Shown here: positions 28,729 to 33,579 of the stretch, in pieces
Layout of the letters: every line of letters starts with the position of its first letter
Position numbering within the stretch: the stretch's first letter is position 1
Assembly: GCA_029861705.1 (NCBI GenBank)
Contig: JAOTYW010000005.1
Coordinates: forward strand, 1 to 33,579
DNA from: Flavobacteriaceae bacterium
GTDB taxonomy: Bacteria > Bacteroidota > Bacteroidia > Flavobacteriales > Flavobacteriaceae
Reading direction: 5' to 3'
Length of the DNA stretch: 33,579 nucleotides
Notes under the pieces: model-generated
Told to the model about the DNA's origin: nothing
Database searches by the model: none
What the model saw: only the letters and a program-made list of their open reading frames with translations
Translations under genes and position numbers: made by a program

Positions 28729-29973
28729 TTGAAAATTAACACCCTTTCTATAGATTATTTTATTTTATGGCTGCTAAGCTTTGTTGTCTTAGTGGATATG
28801 ATCAATGGTTTTTTTGTTATGGAGATTGATAAATTTCCTATTAGCCAAGGATTCAAACTCATCTTGTTAATTTTATTCGGGTTTAGATTATTGGGAACCA
28901 AAGATTTACTCTTTGCTATTTTGTTATTGGTCATATTACAAATAGGGCCTGTAATGGGATTGATAAAAACAGGGGACCTGAATGGCTTTATAAGCGATAT
29001 TGTCTTTTCAACCAAATGGTTTATGGTGCCCTTTAGCTACTTTTATTTTAAGAGGCTACTCAAAGGAGTTAATTTTGCGCTTGTACGAGAAAAGATCGCC
29101 AAGGTTGTAACACGATCCTATTTTTTTGTCGGTCTTAATTTACTATTGGGATTTGCAGGCCTTGGCATGGCATTTTATAATCACGGTTATCAAAATGCCT
29201 TAGGAACCAGAGGTTTTATTTATGCAGGTAATGAACTAACTATATTAGTATTGGCCCTGGCTTATTTAATGGCCATTTTTACCTTCCAAAAGAAAGCTTA
29301 CAAAATATATATTCTGCTGTTCTTGAGTTTTCTTTTATTTTCCTTTTTGATCACTTCGAAAACCGTATTGGGAGGGGTATTGATCGTTTTTCTTATCCCG
29401 ATACTAAGCAATTTTAAATTGCAGATCAAACGCAAATGGCTAGATGGAATAGCCATTATCTTATTTGTAGGACTGCCCACTTTGATTTTTCTTTTTTGGT
29501 ATGGTATTATGAAATCAGGTGTTGTGGATAAAATCCGGTATTCCATGATCAGGAATGAAAATGACATACTCACAGTGATTCTCTCTAATAGAAACAATTT
29601 TGTACAAAAAGGCTGGAAAGTATTCGCCGAAGATTTCAATTGGGCGGGAAAATTTTTTGGATATGGGCAACAACTGCACCTGAAACTTTCCGGACATACA
29701 GCAGAAGTTGATTTTTTCTCCATGTTATTTGCCTCTGGGATCATAGGAATCCTATGTTTACTTCTTTTATTGTTGTATTGGGGTTTAAATGCACGACAAC
29801 TAAGTATGATTGGACACTATCCCTTTGCACGATCAACTTTTCTTTTCTTGTGGTTTATTATAATAGCAGCTAATTTATCGGGGCATGTTTTGGGGTCGGG
29901 AATTGCTGGAATATTTCTGGGACTTTCATTGGCAATGATGTTTATTAAAGAGGAAGCAAATGGCGATGGATAA
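28729..29973 (+). CDS. polytopic membrane protein, O-antigen polymerase (Wzy)-like (TTG start)
   Basis: 414 aa, multiple TM segments with a polar loop (VVDKIRYSMIRNENDILTVILSNRNNF), locus context. Confidence 0.6.
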   Translation: MKINTLSIDYFILWLLSFVVLVDMINGFFVMEIDKFPISQGFKLILLILFGFRLLGTKDLLFAILLLVILQIGPVMGLIKTGDLNGFISDIVFSTKWFMVPFSYFYFKRLLKGVNFALVREKIAKVVTRSYFFVGLNLLLGFAGLGMAFYNHGYQNALGTRGFIYAGNELTILVLALAYLMAIFTFQKKAYKIYILLFLSFLLFSFLITSKTVLGGVLIVFLIPILSNFKLQIKRKWLDGIAIILFVGLPTLIFLFWYGIMKSGVVDKIRYSMIRNENDILTVILSNRNNFVQKGWKVFAEDFNWAGKFFGYGQQLHLKLSGHTAEVDFFSMLFASGIIGILCLLLLLLYWGLNARQLSMIGHYPFARSTFLFLWFIIIAANLSGHVLGSGIAGIFLGLSLAMMFIKEEANGDG

Positions 29974-31213
29974 AACTCACTTTCCTGCCAAATGGACCTA
30001 TGCAAGCATATTTTTTGCTGTTGTCATGCTACCTTGGGATACAAGTCTTAGCAATGCGGGAATTATTGCCATTATCCCTTTTTCCATTATCAGCTTTATC
30101 ATTTTGGGAATTGCTGGAAATATACTTCGAACTTCTTCTTTTTATCTCATTACTACAATTGCCCTTTTCTTACCTGTATTAATAGGAACGATATATTCGA
30201 ATGACTTGGAGGGCGCTATTTTCCAGGTTTCTAAAGCCATATTTTACCTACTTGTACCTTTGATGCTCTTGAGAAAAGACCTTCAGAGAGAAAAATTGAT
30301 GAAATGGATGACCATAGCCATGGTCATCGGGATGTCGTCTAGCATGGTATACCTGTTAAGTCGAAATTTGCACACATTTCTAAATTCAAATCTCCCGTGG
30401 GACAAAATATTTGCCTATTCTTTTACAGGAAAAAAATTCCTGGAACCCATTCCGGAGATGCATCCTGTTTACTATGGAAGCTATCTTTTGTTCTTCTTAG
30501 TGCTGCTAATCGGCAAAGCAAATCCAATTCAAAAATGGCTTAAGTGGATTTTAGTATTGCTCGCACTTGTCACGGTAATATTCATTAACTCCAGGATAAT
30601 TTTTTTAATCTTCCTGATTCTTGGTATACTCTTTTGGTTCCGGCTGCCAAATATTAAGCTAAAATTGTATTTTGGTATTGGCAGCCTGCTTAGTTTAGCC
30701 CTCTTGGCATGGGCGCTTCAAAGCACTTATGTTTTCAACAAAGTAACCAAAGGAACCCAGTGGGAATTATCAGAACAGATAGGAACTCCAAATTTATCGA
30801 AAGATCAGCTGGCAGATACGCGTATGTCTAGATGGAAAGTAAGTTTGGACATCATTTGGGATAAGCCAATTTTTGGACATGGAACTGGCGCTTCGAGGGG
30901 TATATTGGTAGAGACCTATAGAAAGAATCAAATGACGACCTCTGTGGACCAGCAATATGATTCACACAATCAATATTTAGGCTACGCTATAGACTACGGG
31001 ATTTTCGGATTATGTTTCCTGTTATGGTATCTCATAGGGAATGCCTTGGAATCGGTTCGCAGGAAAGATGTGCTTTTAGGGAGCTTTACACTTATTATTT
31101 TTATTATCTGCCTAACTGAAAATTACCTCATTAGGAATATGGGTATTAATTTTGTGGCTATTATGGGCGCAGTCCTGTTAATTAATCGATTCACAGAATA
31201 TCCTTCAAGGTAA
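29960..31213 (+). CDS. O-antigen ligase/polymerase (WaaL/Wzy-C) family protein
   Basis: Polytopic; RMSRWKVSLDIIWDKPIFGHGTGASRG... and YDSHNQYLGYAIDYGIFGL, typical of the Wzy_C/WaaL periplasmic loop. Confidence 0.85.
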   Translation: MAMDKTHFPAKWTYASIFFAVVMLPWDTSLSNAGIIAIIPFSIISFIILGIAGNILRTSSFYLITTIALFLPVLIGTIYSNDLEGAIFQVSKAIFYLLVPLMLLRKDLQREKLMKWMTIAMVIGMSSSMVYLLSRNLHTFLNSNLPWDKIFAYSFTGKKFLEPIPEMHPVYYGSYLLFFLVLLIGKANPIQKWLKWILVLLALVTVIFINSRIIFLIFLILGILFWFRLPNIKLKLYFGIGSLLSLALLAWALQSTYVFNKVTKGTQWELSEQIGTPNLSKDQLADTRMSRWKVSLDIIWDKPIFGHGTGASRGILVETYRKNQMTTSVDQQYDSHNQYLGYAIDYGIFGLCFLLWYLIGNALESVRRKDVLLGSFTLIIFIICLTENYLIRNMGINFVAIMGAVLLINRFTEYPSR

Positions 31214-31277
31214 AATATTCAATTAGAAAATAATGTACGGTAAGCCTAATGAAGAATAAGAACATTAAGATTAGGCC

Positions 31278-32318
31278 ATGAGAGTATTATTGGTTTCTAA
31301 TATGTATCCGTCTGCAGCAAAACCCTATTCAGGAATTTTTGTGAAGAACCAATATGAATTTCTTAGTAGGCATTACAAGCATGGGTATACCTGGCATATG
31401 TTCGCCATGAAACGAATGTTCACTTCCCGTTTTGGAAGCTTGTTGAAATATGTGAAATCGGGCTTGAATTTTTTCGGAAAACATCTGTTAAAAAAATATG
31501 ATGTCATTCACTTACATTATTTCTTTCCTTTAATAGTTGTTGTTGTTGTCTATACCTTTTTCCATCCTAAGACGAAGTTAATCGTCACCTTTCATGGAGC
31601 CGACGTTACCAATGCTGCCGGAAACAGGTTGTTCAAATGGGTTTTCAGCAGATTAGCCAATAATATTGACTACACAATAGCTGTGGGGTCTGATCTTAAA
31701 GAATTGATCGAAAAATCATTACAATGCCAAGTAAACAGAGTGCTTTGCGCGGGAATAAATGAGAAGGTATTTTATCCGCCGGATCATGTAAACAAAGAAT
31801 ATGATTTTGTTTTTGTGGGCTCTTTTATTTATCGAAAAGGAATTGACATTGTAATGGATTCTATCAAAAAACTGAATGACCGTTCAATCCATTTTTGTTT
31901 TGTTGGATCTGGACCGTACATGAATGAGTTAAAAGACCTACAGCAAAATCATAAAATTACAATCTTGGAAAACCAAAGTCAGGATGAATTACGGTCTATA
32001 TATGCCTCTTCTAAATTTTTGTTATTTCCTTCACGTGATGAACCTTTTGGGTTGGTTGCCACAGAATCCATTTATTGCGGCACACCTATCATTGTTTCAA
32101 GTGCAGGGGGATTAAAGGAACAAGTGAATATTGGCAAGACGGGGTTCATTGCAAATACTTCTGAAGAAATAATAAACATAATAAGAGAATCATTGAAAAT
32201 GTCCGAAAAAGACTATCATATAATGGCAGCCAATTGTAAAGAAAGTAATAAGCAATATTCCTTATCGTATGTTTGCAAAGAGTTAAAAAATACTTATGAT
32301 CGCTTAGGAAACACATAA
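31278..32318 (+). CDS. GT-B glycosyltransferase (GT4-like)
   Basis: [83 protein letters not shown]. Confidence 0.93.
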   Translation: MRVLLVSNMYPSAAKPYSGIFVKNQYEFLSRHYKHGYTWHMFAMKRMFTSRFGSLLKYVKSGLNFFGKHLLKKYDVIHLHYFFPLIVVVVVYTFFHPKTKLIVTFHGADVTNAAGNRLFKWVFSRLANNIDYTIAVGSDLKELIEKSLQCQVNRVLCAGINEKVFYPPDHVNKEYDFVFVGSFIYRKGIDIVMDSIKKLNDRSIHFCFVGSGPYMNELKDLQQNHKITILENQSQDELRSIYASSKFLLFPSRDEPFGLVATESIYCGTPIIVSSAGGLKEQVNIGKTGFIANTSEEIINIIRESLKMSEKDYHIMAANCKESNKQYSLSYVCKELKNTYDRLGNT

Positions 32319-32322
32319 CTAT

Positions 32323-32832
32323 ATGAGAAAACTTAAGCTTTTCTTTTACTACCTCATTATTCAACACCTTCCCCATTCCAGGCTCTTCAATTTCTGTAAT
32401 GTAATTCGGTTAGCCTATGTATGCCATGTCTTAAAAATTATGGAATGGGATAAAAGATCGTTTTTTGAAAACAACATTTACTTGGGAAGAGCAAACAATA
32501 TCAAGATTGGGAAGTGTTGTGAGATTAATGAAGATGTTTTCATCCAGGGTGCCACAATTGGTAATTATGTCATGATTGCACCGGGAGTTAGCCTATTGGC
32601 CAATATGCACAACTATAAGTCTACTGATACCCCTATGATCCTACAGGGTAAGCAAATTGGCAATCCGGTTCTAATTGAGGATGATGTTTGGCTGGGTAGA
32701 AATGTAATTGTCATGCCTGGAGTTCATATTGGGAAAGGAAGTATAGTAGCTGCTGGTGCTGTCGTTACCAAAGATGTGCCTGCATTTACTATAGTTGGAG
32801 GCGTACCAGCCAAAATCATTCAAAGCAGATAA
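32323..32832 (+). CDS. left-handed beta-helix acyltransferase (WcaF/serine acetyltransferase-like)
   Basis: Hexapeptide repeats: [84 protein letters not shown]. Confidence 0.92.
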   Translation: MRKLKLFFYYLIIQHLPHSRLFNFCNVIRLAYVCHVLKIMEWDKRSFFENNIYLGRANNIKIGKCCEINEDVFIQGATIGNYVMIAPGVSLLANMHNYKSTDTPMILQGKQIGNPVLIEDDVWLGRNVIVMPGVHIGKGSIVAAGAVVTKDVPAFTIVGGVPAKIIQSR

Positions 32833-32834
32833 TT

Positions 32835-33579
32835 ATGTGCGGAATTGTAGGCTCCCTTAATGGCAATGGGCAACTAGACAAAGCCGTTCTTTCTTCTATT
32901 AGACATAGAGGTCCGGATACAGAAGGTGTTCTGACCTGGAAGAATATTTCCTTAGGCCATGTGCGTTTATCAATAGTTGATCTGAGTGAGGCTGGGAACC
33001 AGCCAATGGAATCAGAATGTGGAAAGTATGCCTTAATATTTAATGGGGAAATATATAACCATGATCATCTTCGTAAAAAATTAAGTAACATAAGGTTCCG
33101 AGGCCATTCGGATACTGAGACCATTTTATATTTCCTCCGCGAATTTGGCATAGAAGGTATAAAGGAATTAAATGGGATATTTGCCTTTGCTTTTCTCGAT
33201 AAAGTTAAAAATAAGCTCTACTTATCACGAGACCCATTTGGTGTCAAACCCCTTTATTATTACGAAAAGAAGGGATTCTTGAGTGCATTTGCTTCCGAAA
33301 TAAGAGGCTTGGAAGCCCTTGGCATAAAAAAAGAATTAGAGGTCTCCCAAATTGAATCATATCTGAAACTAAGATATTGTCCAGCGCCTATTACCTTGTT
33401 TCATAATATTAAGAAAGTCCGTCCCGGAACGGTAATGGAATTAAATGGGGCCGACGGTCATGTTCTAAATGAAATTTTGTATACCCGTGTTTCCGAGGTG
33501 CCATTGTCCATAACTTCCGATGAAGCATTGGAAGAATATGATCGATTATTACATAATGCTGTAAAAAGACAGTTGATGT
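32835..33579 (+). CDS. asnB: asparagine synthase (glutamine-hydrolysing), N-terminal part (3' truncated by window)
   Basis: Not in ORF track (no stop in window). MCGIVGSLNGNGQLDKAVLSSIRHRGPDTEGV...GHVRLSIVDLSEAGNQPM...LIFNGEIYNH...SDTETILYF...SRDPFGVKPLYYYE: class II glutamine amidotransferase domain. Confidence 0.93.
   Translation, partial: MCGIVGSLNGNGQLDKAVLSSIRHRGPDTEGVLTWKNISLGHVRLSIVDLSEAGNQPMESECGKYALIFNGEIYNHDHLRKKLSNIRFRGHSDTETILYFLREFGIEGIKELNGIFAFAFLDKVKNKLYLSRDPFGVKPLYYYEKKGFLSAFASEIRGLEALGIKKELEVSQIESYLKLRYCPAPITLFHNIKKVRPGTVMELNGADGHVLNEILYTRVSEVPLSITSDEALEEYDRLLHNAVKRQLM

Noticed and set aside
1-33579. CRISPR arrays, tRNA/rRNA genes, transposases or integrases
   Set aside because: Looked for and none recognised; no regularly spaced repeats of CRISPR length and no transposase-like proteins in the ORF track.

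Overview
The window looks like a Bacteroidota chromosome, probably Flavobacteriaceae (inferred from gene content and type IX secretion-type sequences). Left part (1-17.3 kb), mostly housekeeping: 3' end of mnmG, a SAM methyltransferase, an OmpH/Skp-like lipoprotein, a DoxX-like membrane protein, DNA polymerase III delta', pgk, a LysM lytic transglycosylase, a DUF4837-like lipoprotein, a large SPOR/PD40/OmpA protein, TatA, an M23 peptidase, a GH3-like protein and a large conserved protein with a nucleoside-phosphorylase-like C-terminus. Right part (17.3-33.6 kb): a surface-polysaccharide locus running off the window: Wzz-like protein, rfbBACD, wecB, wecC, two flippases, nitroreductase, pyruvyl transferase, two polymerase/ligase-like proteins, glycosyltransferase, acetyltransferase and the 5' part of an asparagine synthase. 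Items most worth a second look: (i) two tandem paralogous 56-aa membrane proteins missing from the ORF track; (ii) GTT-type direct repeats with an exact 21-bp period upstream of both small genes and the SPOR-OmpA gene; (iii) a perfect 16-bp parS-like palindrome just after mnmG; (iv) a decayed T9SS type-B C-terminal-domain pseudogene next to the OmpA gene; (v) a frameshifted rfbD C-terminus; (vi) an N-terminally extended nitroreductase coupled to a pyruvyl transferase. No searches were run; all family names come from reading motifs.
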